NCBI GenBank assembly: GCA_002367635.1
Contig: DFDI01000010.1
Coordinates: 1 to 7,158 of the forward strand
Length of the DNA stretch: 7,158 bases
Reading direction: 5' to 3'
From: Betaproteobacteria bacterium UBA3031
GTDB lineage: Bacteria; Pseudomonadota; Gammaproteobacteria; Burkholderiales; Eutrophovitaceae
In this document: one piece after another, positions 1 to 6,464 of the stretch
Layout: each line of letters opens with the position of its first letter
How positions within the stretch are numbered: position 1 is the first letter of the stretch
Notes under the pieces: model-generated
Database searches by the model: none
Told to the model about the DNA's origin: nothing
The model's input: only the letters and a program-made list of their open reading frames with translations
Translations under genes and position numbers: made by a program

Positions 1-1194
1 ATGGCAAAGGGAAAGTTTGAGCGGAATAAACCGCACGTGAATGTTGGAACAATTGGACACGTTGACCATGGTAAGACGACGCTAACGGCGGCGATTACGA
101 CTGTTCTGGCTAAAAAGAATGGTTTTGGCGAAAGCAAGGGCTACGCTCAGATTGATAATGCGCCTGAGGAAAAAGCTCGGGGTATTACGATTAATACGTC
201 GCACGTTGAGTATGAGACGGCGAATCGCCATTACGCGCACGTGGATTGTCCAGGACACGCTGATTATGTTAAGAACATGATTACTGGTGCTGCACAGATG
301 GATGGTGCGATCTTGGTGGTTTCTGCTGCTGATGGTCCAATGCCGCAGACTCGTGAGCACATCTTGCTTGCGCGTCAGGTGGGTGTTCCTTACATCATTG
401 TGTTCTTGAATAAAGCGGACATGGTTGATGATGCTGAATTACTTGAATTAGTTGAGATGGAAGTTCGAGAGTTGCTCGACAAGTATGATTTCCCGGGCGA
501 TGCGACACCGATTGTGACTGGTTCTGCATTGAAGGCCCTTGAGGGTGACGAGGGGGAGTACGGTGAGATTGCGATTATGAAGCTTGCAGATGCGCTTGAT
601 ACGTACATTCCTCAGCCAGAGCGAACTTTGGATATGGCGTTCCTGATGCCGGTTGAGGATGTGTTCTCAATTTCTGGTCGTGGAACGGTGGTGACTGGTC
701 GTATTGAGCGTGGGATTGTCAAGGTTAACGAAGACATTGAGATTGTTGGCTTGAAAAACACGGTTAAGACAGTGTGTACGGGTGTTGAGATGTTCCGTAA
801 GTTGCTTGATCAAGGTCAAGCTGGCGATAACGTGGGTGTCTTGTTGCGTGGTACGAAGCGTGAGGACGTTGAGCGTGGCCAAGTGTTGGCTAAGCCTGGT
901 TCGATTACACCGCACACCAAGTTTGATGCTGAGGTTTATATTCTGAGCAAAGATGAAGGTGGACGACATACCCCGTTCTTTAATGGATATCGCCCTCAGT
1001 TCTATTTTAGAACGACAGACGTGACAGGCGCTTGCGATTTGCCAGAGGGCGTTGAAATGGTTATGCCTGGTGATAACGTTCAGATGAAGGTAACGTTGAT
1101 TCAGCCTATAGCTATGGAAGAAGGATTGCGTTTCGCGATTCGAGAGGGTGGCCGTACCGTAGGTGCTGGTGTCGTCTCTAAAGTCACGGAGTAA
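1..1194 (+). CDS. tuf: Elongation factor Tu (EF-Tu)
   Basis: This 397-residue protein is the GTPase that carries aminoacyl-tRNA to the ribosomal A site in the cytoplasm. All nucleotide-binding motifs are visible: G1 GHVDHGKT at residues 19-26, switch I RGITI at 60-64, G3 DCPGH at 82-86 with the catalytic histidine at 86, G4 NKAD at 137-140 and G5 around GSAL at 173-176. Domains 2 and 3 follow, with SGRGTVVTGRIERG at about 225-238 and the conserved C-terminal REGGRTVGAG at 381-390. Length and ends match full-length bacterial EF-Tu, and the ATG at base 1 gives the expected MAKGKFER start. The G4 motif has Ala where many relatives have Cys (NKCD). The gene lies directly upstream of rpsJ with no terminator-like hairpin between, so readthrough into the S10 genes is likely. 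Whether it is tufA or tufB cannot be told from this window, but position at the str/S10 junction suggests the tufA-type copy. Confidence 0.98.
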   Translation: MAKGKFERNKPHVNVGTIGHVDHGKTTLTAAITTVLAKKNGFGESKGYAQIDNAPEEKARGITINTSHVEYETANRHYAHVDCPGHADYVKNMITGAAQMDGAILVVSAADGPMPQTREHILLARQVGVPYIIVFLNKADMVDDAELLELVEMEVRELLDKYDFPGDATPIVTGSALKALEGDEGEYGEIAIMKLADALDTYIPQPERTLDMAFLMPVEDVFSISGRGTVVTGRIERGIVKVNEDIEIVGLKNTVKTVCTGVEMFRKLLDQGQAGDNVGVLLRGTKREDVERGQVLAKPGSITPHTKFDAEVYILSKDEGGRHTPFFNGYRPQFYFRTTDVTGACDLPEGVEMVMPGDNVQMKVTLIQPIAMEEGLRFAIREGGRTVGAGVVSKVTE

Positions 1195-1246
1195 AGTTAA
1201 TCAGGTGGTGCGCGTAAGTGCTTCATCCCAGTTAAGAGATAATTGA

Positions 1247-1555
1247 ATGGATAAACAAAAAATTCGAATTCGCTTGAAAGCGTTTGATTACAAATTAATT
1301 GATCAATCTGCAATCGAGATCGTCGAGACCGCAAAGCGGACTGGCGCTGTGGTTAAAGGTCCTGTACCCTTGCCAACCCGTATTGAGCGGTTTGATTTAC
1401 TTCGATCTCCGCACGTAGATAAAAAATCTCGTGAGCAGCTCGAAATGCGGACTCATCTGCGGTTAATGGATATTATTGACCCTACGGATAAGACTGTAGA
1501 TGCGTTGATGAAACTCGATTTGCCAGCTGGAGTCGACGTAGAAATTAAGTTGTAG
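1247..1555 (+). CDS. rpsJ: 30S ribosomal protein S10
   Basis: This 102-residue protein is S10 of the small-subunit head. In bacteria it also acts as NusE, pairing with NusB in transcription antitermination. The family signature is clear: IRIRLKAFDYKLIDQSA at 6-22, TAKRTGA at 28-34, the GPVPLPT segment at 38-44, SPHVDKKSREQLE at 54-66 containing the loop that reaches into the decoding region, and DPTDKTVDALMKLDLPAGVDVEI near the end. The usual length is 102-103 residues, so the gene is intact. A modest ribosome-binding site (AAGAG, 1234-1238) lies 8 nt before the ATG. It follows tuf by 52 nt, too short for the long L4-responsive leader known upstream of S10 in E. coli. The first gene of the S10 cluster is therefore probably transcribed with tuf. 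Confidence 0.98.
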   Translation: MDKQKIRIRLKAFDYKLIDQSAIEIVETAKRTGAVVKGPVPLPTRIERFDLLRSPHVDKKSREQLEMRTHLRLMDIIDPTDKTVDALMKLDLPAGVDVEIKL

Positions 1556-1658
1556 TTTGTAATTAGTAGTGCTTTAGATTGGCGCTCCCGGGCTCCTGAT
1601 TTGTTAAATAATAAAAGACTCGCCAATTGTAGTGGGTCCCTCAATTGAGGAAATAATA
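1556..1658 (+). other. rpsJ-rplC intergenic leader with inverted repeats
   Basis: This 103-nt gap is unusually long for the cluster and encodes no recognisable peptide. It contains a 7-bp inverted repeat, ATTGGCG at 1578-1584 and CGCCAAT at 1621-1627, extendable by one G-U pair (1577/1628), enclosing a 36-nt AT-rich loop. Just downstream is a perfect 12-bp palindrome (1639-1650) that includes the rplC ribosome-binding site. No long T tract follows the first stem, so a classical terminator is not supported. It could be a structured leader for translational control of rplC and the coupled downstream genes; this is inference from the repeats alone. Confidence 0.4.
1639..1650 (+). promoter_or_regulatory. 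Palindrome overlapping the rplC ribosome-binding site
   Basis: The bases CCTCAATTGAGG form a perfect palindrome. Its right arm, GAGG at 1647-1650, is the Shine-Dalgarno sequence of rplC and lies 8 nt before the ATG at 1659. In RNA the arms could form a 4-bp stem with an AATT loop that hides the ribosome-binding site. Alone this is weak and chance is a real alternative. The same GAGG decides the rplC start, because it is well placed for the ATG at 1659 and not for the GTG at 1632. Confidence 0.4.
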
Positions 1659-2303
1659 ATGGCTATAGGAATGATTGGTCGTAAAGTTGGAATGACCAGG
1701 ATTTTCACTGAAGGCGGAGAGTCCGTGCCAGTGACCGTCCTAGATGTTTCAAATAATCGAGTGTCTCAAGTAAAGTCTACTGAGACTGATGGGTACGTCG
1801 CCGTCCAAGTATCATATGGAGAGCGTAGACGTAGTCGAATTAATAAAGCAATTTCCGGACATCTTGCGAAAGCAGGGGTCGAAAGTGCGCGTGGTTTCCA
1901 TGAGTTTCGCTTTGGCTCTGAGGCGACTGCTGAGCTTACGCTCGGGCAGACGCTGGATGTCGGGTTATTCGAGGAGATTAAATACGTTGATATCTCTGGG
2001 GTCACTAAGGGTAAGGGATTTGCGGGTGCTATTAAAAGACACCACTTTTCTTCGCAGCGCGCGAGTCATGGTCAGTCAATTACCCATAACGCTCACGGTT
2101 CCACAGGGATGAACCAAGATCCTGGGCGTGTGTTCCCTGGGAAAAAAATGGCTGGTCACTTGGGTTCGGCTAAGCGTACAGCGCAAAATATAGAGCTCGT
2201 TAAGCTCGATAAAGAAAGAAATTTGATATTCGTGAAGGGTTCGGTACCAGGCGCAGATGGGTCGGACGTCGTTGTTATTCCTTCCGTTAAGAGGAGGGCA
2301 TAA
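1659..2303 (+). CDS. rplC: 50S ribosomal protein L3
   Basis: This 214-residue protein is L3, a 23S rRNA-binding protein that helps start large-subunit assembly and sends a loop to the peptidyl-transferase centre. Visible family features are GRKVGMTRIF at 7-16, AGHFAKAG-like GHLAKAGVE at 67-75, KGKGFAG at 117-123 and the long central loop with MNQDPGRVFPGKKMAGHLG at 151-169. Gln153 corresponds to the glutamine that is methylated by PrmB in E. coli (Gln150). An in-frame GTG at 1632 would add nine residues (GPSIEEII region), but the ATG at 1659 has the better ribosome-binding site and gives the usual MxxGxxGRKVGMTR beginning. The loop reads THNAHGSTGMNQ where E. coli has SHRVPGSIGQNQ; the M-x-Q-D-P-G-R-V-F-P-G-K pattern resembles Betaproteobacteria as I recall them. 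The stop is two bases before rplD. Confidence 0.97.
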   Translation: MAIGMIGRKVGMTRIFTEGGESVPVTVLDVSNNRVSQVKSTETDGYVAVQVSYGERRRSRINKAISGHLAKAGVESARGFHEFRFGSEATAELTLGQTLDVGLFEEIKYVDISGVTKGKGFAGAIKRHHFSSQRASHGQSITHNAHGSTGMNQDPGRVFPGKKMAGHLGSAKRTAQNIELVKLDKERNLIFVKGSVPGADGSDVVVIPSVKRRA

Positions 2304-2305
2304 GT

Positions 2306-2926
2306 ATGGAATTAAAAATTCTTAATGGCTCAAATGAGGCGGCAGGATCAATCCAGGTGTCGGACGCTCTTTTTGCTCGTGATTACAACGAATCGTTGAT
2401 ACATCAGTTAGTCGTGTCATTTATGGCCAACGCCAGAAGCGGCACGCGTGCTCAAAAAGCTCGAGGGGATCTTACGCGCTCAGGCCGAAAGCCTTGGAAG
2501 CAGAAAGGCACTGGTCGTGCTCGTGCCGGCTCAGCAAGTAGTCCGATATGGCGTGGGGGTGGCAAGGCTTTCCCATCTAGCCCAGATGAAAACTTTTCGC
2601 AAAAGATCAATCGAAAGATGTACCGAGCAGGTATTTCTTCGATTTGGTCACAATTGGTTCGTGAGGATCGGTTGATTGTTATCGATTCTTTCGCCGTTGA
2701 CGCGCCTAAGACCAAGTTGCTGAGCGCTAAGATGAAAGAGCTTGGACTAGCGAGTGCGTTGATTGTCACGAATGACCCTGATGAGAATCTGTATTTGGCG
2801 GCGCGTAATTTACACTACGTGGACGTGTTGACTCCAGGTCAAGCGGATCCCGTAAGTTTGTTGCACTTTGAGAAGGTCGTGATTACCAAAGACGCGATTG
2901 CCCACCTAGAGGAGTCGTTATCATGA
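2306..2926 (+). CDS. rplD: 50S ribosomal protein L4
   Basis: This 206-residue protein is L4, which lines the narrow part of the nascent-peptide exit tunnel. The N-terminal MELKILN, the RDYNESLIHQLVVSFMANARSGTRAQKAR block (25-53) and the extended tunnel loop with KPWKQKGTGRARAGS (62-76) are typical; Lys67 aligns with E. coli Lys63, a macrolide-resistance position. The C-terminal half has the family pattern APKTKLL (133-139), DENLYLAARNL (159-169) and ADPVSLLHFEKVVIT (180-194). A very strong ribosome-binding site (GAGGAGGG, 2291-2298) lies inside the end of rplC, and its stop overlaps rplW by four bases (ATGA), suggesting translational coupling both ways. In E. coli, L4 represses its own operon through a leader before rpsJ; no room for that leader exists here, so such control would need another site. 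Confidence 0.98.
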   Translation: MELKILNGSNEAAGSIQVSDALFARDYNESLIHQLVVSFMANARSGTRAQKARGDLTRSGRKPWKQKGTGRARAGSASSPIWRGGGKAFPSSPDENFSQKINRKMYRAGISSIWSQLVREDRLIVIDSFAVDAPKTKLLSAKMKELGLASALIVTNDPDENLYLAARNLHYVDVLTPGQADPVSLLHFEKVVITKDAIAHLEESLS

Positions 2927-3239
2927 GCCAGTTAAAATTCAGTCAGGAGCGATTGCTCAAGGTGATTTTGGGGCCGGTGGTGTCAGAAAAAGCTACAGAA
3001 ATTGCTGACGCTAGAAGTCAATTTACATTTAAAGTTGCGACTGACGCGACCAAGGCTGAAATCAAGTCTGCGGTCGAGATGCTATTCAAGAAAGACGTCA
3101 ATAGTGTGCAAGTCGTGAATGTAAAAGGCAAGAAGAAGCGTACTGGTCAGCGACCCGGACAACGAAAGAACTGGAAGAAGGCCTACGTTTGCCTGAAGCC
3201 TGGGCAGGATATCGATCTAACATCTGGGGAGATTAGCTA

Positions 3240-3240
<1 letters not shown>
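2923..3240 (+). CDS. rplW: 50S ribosomal protein L23
   Basis: This 105-residue protein is L23, which sits at the mouth of the exit tunnel and is the docking point for trigger factor and signal recognition particle. The family pattern is LLKVILGPVVSEKAT at 11-25; Glu22 aligns with E. coli Glu18, the key trigger-factor contact. It continues with FTFKVATDATKAEIKSAVEMLF (34-55) and the basic KGKKKRTGQRPGQRKNWKKAYV stretch (69-90), close to the tunnel loop. It is about five residues longer at the N-terminus than E. coli L23. The start is fixed by GAGGAG at 2909-2914 and by the ATGA overlap with rplD. Its TAA stop shares one base with the rplB start. Confidence 0.98.
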
Positions 3241-4064
<824 letters not shown>

Positions 4065-4077
4065 AGGGGTATAAGCA

Positions 4078-4356
4078 ATGGCACGATCACTAAAAAAAGG
4101 ACCTTTTGTTGACCTCCATCTTGTAAAAAAAGTGGATACAGCTCGTACTGTAAATGACAAAAGACCGGTAAAGACATGGTCACGTCGGTCAACAATTTTG
4201 CCTGACTTCGTTGGTTTAACTATAGCGGTGCATAACGGAAGGCAACATATTCCTGTCTATGTGACTGAAAATATGGTTGGGCATAAGCTCGGTGAATTTT
4301 CGAATACAAGGACCTTTAAAGGTCATGCGGCGGATAAAAAAGTCGCTAAGAGATAA
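4078..4356 (+). CDS. rpsS: 30S ribosomal protein S19
   Basis: This 92-residue protein is S19 of the small-subunit head, which binds 16S rRNA with S13 and helps form a bridge to the large subunit. The sequence shows MARSLKKGPFVD at 1-12, the TWSRRSTILPDFVG signature at 33-46, and VTENMVGHKLGEFSNTRTFKGH at 62-83, all standard. Length fits the family. The ribosome-binding site AGGGG (4065-4069) lies 8 nt before the ATG, directly after the rplB stop. Confidence 0.98.
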   Translation: MARSLKKGPFVDLHLVKKVDTARTVNDKRPVKTWSRRSTILPDFVGLTIAVHNGRQHIPVYVTENMVGHKLGEFSNTRTFKGHAADKKVAKR

Positions 4357-4371
4357 GGTGAGGTTTTAGAT

Positions 4372-4713
4372 ATGGAAACATCAGCTGTACTTCGTGGCGT
4401 GAGACTGTCCCCGCAAAAAGGTCGGCTTGTTGCTGACTTGATAAGGGGGCTGCCAGTTGACAGAGCTCTAGACGTGCTCAAGTTTAGTCCTAAAAGAGGG
4501 GCTAAGATCATCAAGAAAGTATTAGAGTCAGCGATAGCAAATGCTGAACATAACGATGGTGCTGATATAGATGAATTGAAGATTACTCGAATATTCGTCG
4601 AAAAAGGCCCAGTTTTAAAACGCTTTCGTCCTAGAGCTAAAGGGCGAGGGGTGCAGATTCTTAAACCGACCAGTCACGTTTTTCTGAGTGTCGGCGATAA
4701 GGCTAAGGAGTAG
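4372..4713 (+). CDS. rplV: 50S ribosomal protein L22
   Basis: This 113-residue protein is L22, which binds all domains of 23S rRNA and lines the exit tunnel with L4. Family features are LRGVRLSPQKGRLVADLIRGLPVDRALDVL at 7-36, SAIANAEHNDGADIDELKI at 53-71 and the tunnel beta-hairpin KRFRPRAKGRGVQILKPTSH at 83-102, including the conserved RAKGRG. It is about three residues longer than E. coli L22; the final Lys-Glu is encoded by the AAGGAG that serves as the ribosome-binding site of rpsC. Its own site is GGTGAGG at 4357-4363, spaced 8 nt from the ATG. Confidence 0.97.
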   Translation: METSAVLRGVRLSPQKGRLVADLIRGLPVDRALDVLKFSPKRGAKIIKKVLESAIANAEHNDGADIDELKITRIFVEKGPVLKRFRPRAKGRGVQILKPTSHVFLSVGDKAKE

Positions 4714-4715
4714 TT

Positions 4716-5435
4716 ATGGGACAGAAAATCAACCCGATTGGGTTTCGCTTAGCTGTACAGCGTAATTGGAGTTCTAAATGGTTTGCGGTAGGACGTAAGT
4801 TTTCCGAAATGTTACTGCAGGATATCGAAGTGCGGCAGTTTCTCAAGAAGCGACTAGCGCATGCCTCTGTAGCGAAGGTTATTATCGAGCGGCCGGCCAA
4901 GAACGCAAGGATTACAATTCACAGCGCCCGACCCGGCATTGTCATCGGTAAAAAAGGTGAAGACATTGAGGTTTTGCGGGCTGAACTTCAGCGGTTAATG
5001 GGTGTTCCTGTCCATTTAAACATTGAAGAGGTGCGTAAGCCGGAAATCGACGCTCAGTTAATAGCGGACTCGATTGCTCAACAATTAACAAAGAGAATCG
5101 CTTTTCGTAGGGCAATGAAGCGAGCCATGCAGAATGCGATGCGGCTTGGTGCTCAGGGTGTGAAAATTATGAGTGCCGGACGTTTGAACGGCATTGATAT
5201 TGCTAGGACCGAGTGGTACCGAGAGGGGCGTGTTCCTCTTCATACACTACGCGCAGAAATCGATTACGGTACGGCGGAAGCGCAGACAACCTTTGGAATT
5301 ATTGGCATCAAAGTTTGGGTCTACAAAGGTGAAATGCTCGGTGCTAAGGACTCGATTAAAGGCTTGCCTGCAGATGTTTCGCCCGCACCAAGAAAACAAC
5401 GAAAAACGGGAGTAAATAATGCTGCAACCGTCTAG
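4716..5435 (+). CDS. rpsC: 30S ribosomal protein S3
   Basis: This 239-residue protein is S3, at the mRNA entry side of the small-subunit head. The N-terminus MGQKINPIGFRL is canonical. A type II KH domain carries the GIVIGKKGEDIE loop at 74-85 (GxxG at 78-81). Arg131, Arg132 and Lys135 in AFRRAMKRAMQ match the residues tied to mRNA helicase activity in E. coli. The C-terminal domain includes RLNGIDIARTEWYREGRVPLHTLRAEIDYG (156-185) and IIGIKVWVYKGEM (195-207). The tail after about 208 is variable and basic, as in relatives. AAGGAG at 4705-4710 is the ribosome-binding site. The last 17 bases overlap rplP, so the S3 tail GVNNAATV is encoded in DNA that also carries the rplP signals. Confidence 0.98.
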   Translation: MGQKINPIGFRLAVQRNWSSKWFAVGRKFSEMLLQDIEVRQFLKKRLAHASVAKVIIERPAKNARITIHSARPGIVIGKKGEDIEVLRAELQRLMGVPVHLNIEEVRKPEIDAQLIADSIAQQLTKRIAFRRAMKRAMQNAMRLGAQGVKIMSAGRLNGIDIARTEWYREGRVPLHTLRAEIDYGTAEAQTTFGIIGIKVWVYKGEMLGAKDSIKGLPADVSPAPRKQRKTGVNNAATV

Positions 5436-5832
5436 AACTAAATTCCGTAAACAGTTTAAGGGTCGGAATTATGGGGTTGCGACTCGTGGGGCAAAGGTTT
5501 CATTTGGCGATTTCGGGCTGAAAGCTATCGATCGTGGCCGACTGACGGCGAGACAGATTGAAGCAGCCCGGCGTGCAATGACACGGTACATCAAGCGTGG
5601 TGGTCGAATTTGGATACGTATCTTCCCAGATAAGCCTATTTCACAAAAACCTGCAGAGGTTCGAATGGGTAAAGGTAAAGGGAGTGTGGAGTATTGGGTC
5701 GCTGAAATTCAACCAGGAAAAGTATTGTACGAAATGGATGGAGTCCAAGAAGACGTCGCGAGAGAGGCGTTCAGGCTCGCGGCATCTAAGCTCCCTCTTC
5801 GTACCGTCTTTGTCCATAAAAACTTGGGATAG
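5419..5832 (+). CDS. rplP: 50S ribosomal protein L16
   Basis: This 137-residue protein is L16, a late-assembling large-subunit protein that contacts the A- and P-site tRNAs. The start MLQPSRTKFRKQFKGRN matches the family exactly in register, which supports the ATG at 5419 despite its position inside rpsC. The core LTARQIEAARRAMTRYIKRGGRIWIRIFPDKPISQKPAEVRMGKGKG (42-88) is conserved; Arg82 aligns with E. coli Arg81, the arginine hydroxylated by RoxA/YcfD. YWVAEIQPGKVLYEMDGV and AREAFRLAASKLP complete the pattern. GGGAG at 5408-5412 lies 6 nt before the start. The 17-nt overlap suggests translational coupling to rpsC. Confidence 0.98.
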   Translation: MLQPSRTKFRKQFKGRNYGVATRGAKVSFGDFGLKAIDRGRLTARQIEAARRAMTRYIKRGGRIWIRIFPDKPISQKPAEVRMGKGKGSVEYWVAEIQPGKVLYEMDGVQEDVAREAFRLAASKLPLRTVFVHKNLG

Positions 5833-5835
5833 GGC

Positions 5836-6033
5836 ATGAAAGCTAAAGATTTGGAAACTAAAAACGTAGAAGACTTGAATAAAGAATTACATGATTTACT
5901 CAAGGCTGCATTTACACTTAGGATGCAAAAGGCGACTCAGCAACTGACTAACTCTAGTGAGATTTGTAAGGTTCGCAGAGACATCGCGCGTGTTAAAACT
6001 GTATTGGCAAAGAAAGTGAGCGCAAATGTCTGA
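5836..6033 (+). CDS. rpmC: 50S ribosomal protein L29
   Basis: This 65-residue protein is L29, a small two-helix coiled-coil protein beside L23 at the tunnel exit. The segment LNKELHDLLKAAFTLRMQKATQQLTNSS (14-41) followed by KVRRDIARVKTVLAKK (45-60) is diagnostic of the family. Length is normal (about 63-67). The start lies three bases after the rplP stop; the ribosome-binding site is weak (GGGA, 5826-5829), so translation may depend on ribosomes finishing rplP. The C-terminal end overlaps rpsQ by 8 nt. Confidence 0.97.
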   Translation: MKAKDLETKNVEDLNKELHDLLKAAFTLRMQKATQQLTNSSEICKVRRDIARVKTVLAKKVSANV

Positions 6034-6295
6034 TAAGACCACCGCTAATCGTCGCCGACTTAAGGGTCGTGTTGTGTCCGATAAAATGGACAAAACGGTT
6101 ACCGTTCTTGTTGAGCGGCAAGTGAAACACCCACTCTACGGTAAGTTTATGAAGCAATCGAGCAAGTACCATGCGCATGATGAAATAAATGAGTGTCAAA
6201 TTGGTGACACGGTTCTGATTGAAGAAGGTGTGCCACGCTCCAAGACTAAGAGTTGGACGGTTGCTGAAGTTGTAGAAAGATCAACGCAAATATAA
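6026..6295 (+). CDS. rpsQ: 30S ribosomal protein S17
   Basis: This 89-residue protein is S17, an OB-fold primary binding protein of 16S rRNA in the small-subunit body. Diagnostic parts are LKGRVVSDKMDKTVTVLVER at 12-31, VKHPLYGKF at 33-41, SKYHAHDE at 46-53, IGDTVLIEE at 59-67 and SKTKSWTV at 72-79. In the usual E-x-R-P-x-S-K-x-K-x-W segment this protein has EEGVPRSKTKSW, so the Arg before Pro is replaced by Val; otherwise it looks ordinary. The ATG lies inside the end of rpmC with only a weak site (AGTGAG, 6015-6020). It is the last gene of the S10 cluster; a 169-nt gap follows. Confidence 0.97.
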   Translation: MSDKTTANRRRLKGRVVSDKMDKTVTVLVERQVKHPLYGKFMKQSSKYHAHDEINECQIGDTVLIEEGVPRSKTKSWTVAEVVERSTQI

Positions 6296-6303
6296 CATTA
6301 GGC

Positions 6304-6332
6304 TTGTCTGAGGCTGCGGTTTCAGGTAAGAT
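6304..6332 (+). promoter_or_regulatory. Candidate sigma-70 promoter for the spc genes
   Basis: TTGTCT at 6304-6309 matches the -35 consensus at four of six positions and TAAGAT at 6327-6332 matches the -10 consensus at four of six, with an ideal 17-bp spacer. Transcription would begin near 6339, leaving a leader of roughly 125 nt before rplN. The placement agrees with the known spc promoter in E. coli, but the match is moderate and could be chance. Confidence 0.35.
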
Positions 6333-6341
6333 GCACGGCTT

Positions 6342-6390
6342 TTCTAGAGGGGCTAACCTCAACGTTGTTGTTGATGGTTATCACTAGAAG
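6342..6390 (+). other. Extended imperfect stem-loop at the S10/spc junction
   Basis: The outer stem pairs TTCTAG (6342-6347) with CTAGAA (6384-6389). After an internal loop (6348-6353 against 6381-6383), the inner stem pairs TAACCTCAAC (6354-6363) with GTTGATGGTTA (6370-6380), ten pairs with T6375 bulged, around a GTTGTT loop. The outer stem is followed at once by TTGTTTTTAA. This could be a weak intrinsic terminator for the S10 unit, an attenuator, or the 5' leader structure of an spc transcript. The low GC content of the stems argues against a strong terminator. Confidence 0.4.
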
Positions 6391-6464
6391 TTGTTTTTAA
6401 CCCGGACGGGTGCCAAAACTGTTCCTTAATTTGGGATAAGTTGGTTGAAATTAGGCGTAAAACT

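Larger units (their letters stand above)
6296..6464 (+). other. rpsQ-rplN intergenic region (S10/spc junction)
   Basis: This 169-nt non-coding gap lies where E. coli has the boundary between the S10 and spc operons. It contains a candidate sigma-70 promoter (6304-6332), an imperfect 49-nt stem-loop (6342-6390) followed by TTGTTTTTAA, a short dyad ACCCGGACGGGT (6400-6411), and a 5-bp inverted repeat CCAAA/TTTGG (6413-6417 and 6430-6434). No coding peptide is credible. A TTG at 6441 is in frame with rplN but would add eight residues not found in L14. Confidence 0.6.

Noticed and set aside
82..969. Open frames on the minus strand under tuf
   Set aside because: They have no recognisable domains or ribosome-binding sites and mirror the strong codon bias of tuf on the other strand.
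1578..1627. Intrinsic terminator between rpsJ and rplC
   Set aside because: The 7-bp stem encloses a 36-nt loop and is not followed by a T run, so it does not fit a rho-independent terminator.
1632..1658. Upstream in-frame GTG as an alternative rplC start
   Set aside because: It adds nine residues with no match to the L3 N-terminus and lacks a ribosome-binding site; the ATG at 1659 has GAGG 8 nt upstream and gives the family start.
1789..2112. A 107-codon plus-strand frame inside rplC
   Set aside because: It is a shifted frame of a certain L3 gene, with no family resemblance and no sensible initiation signal.
6441..6464. Upstream in-frame TTG as an alternative rplN start
   Set aside because: L14 begins MIQ in essentially all bacteria, and the ATG at 6465 gives the exact family length of 122 residues.
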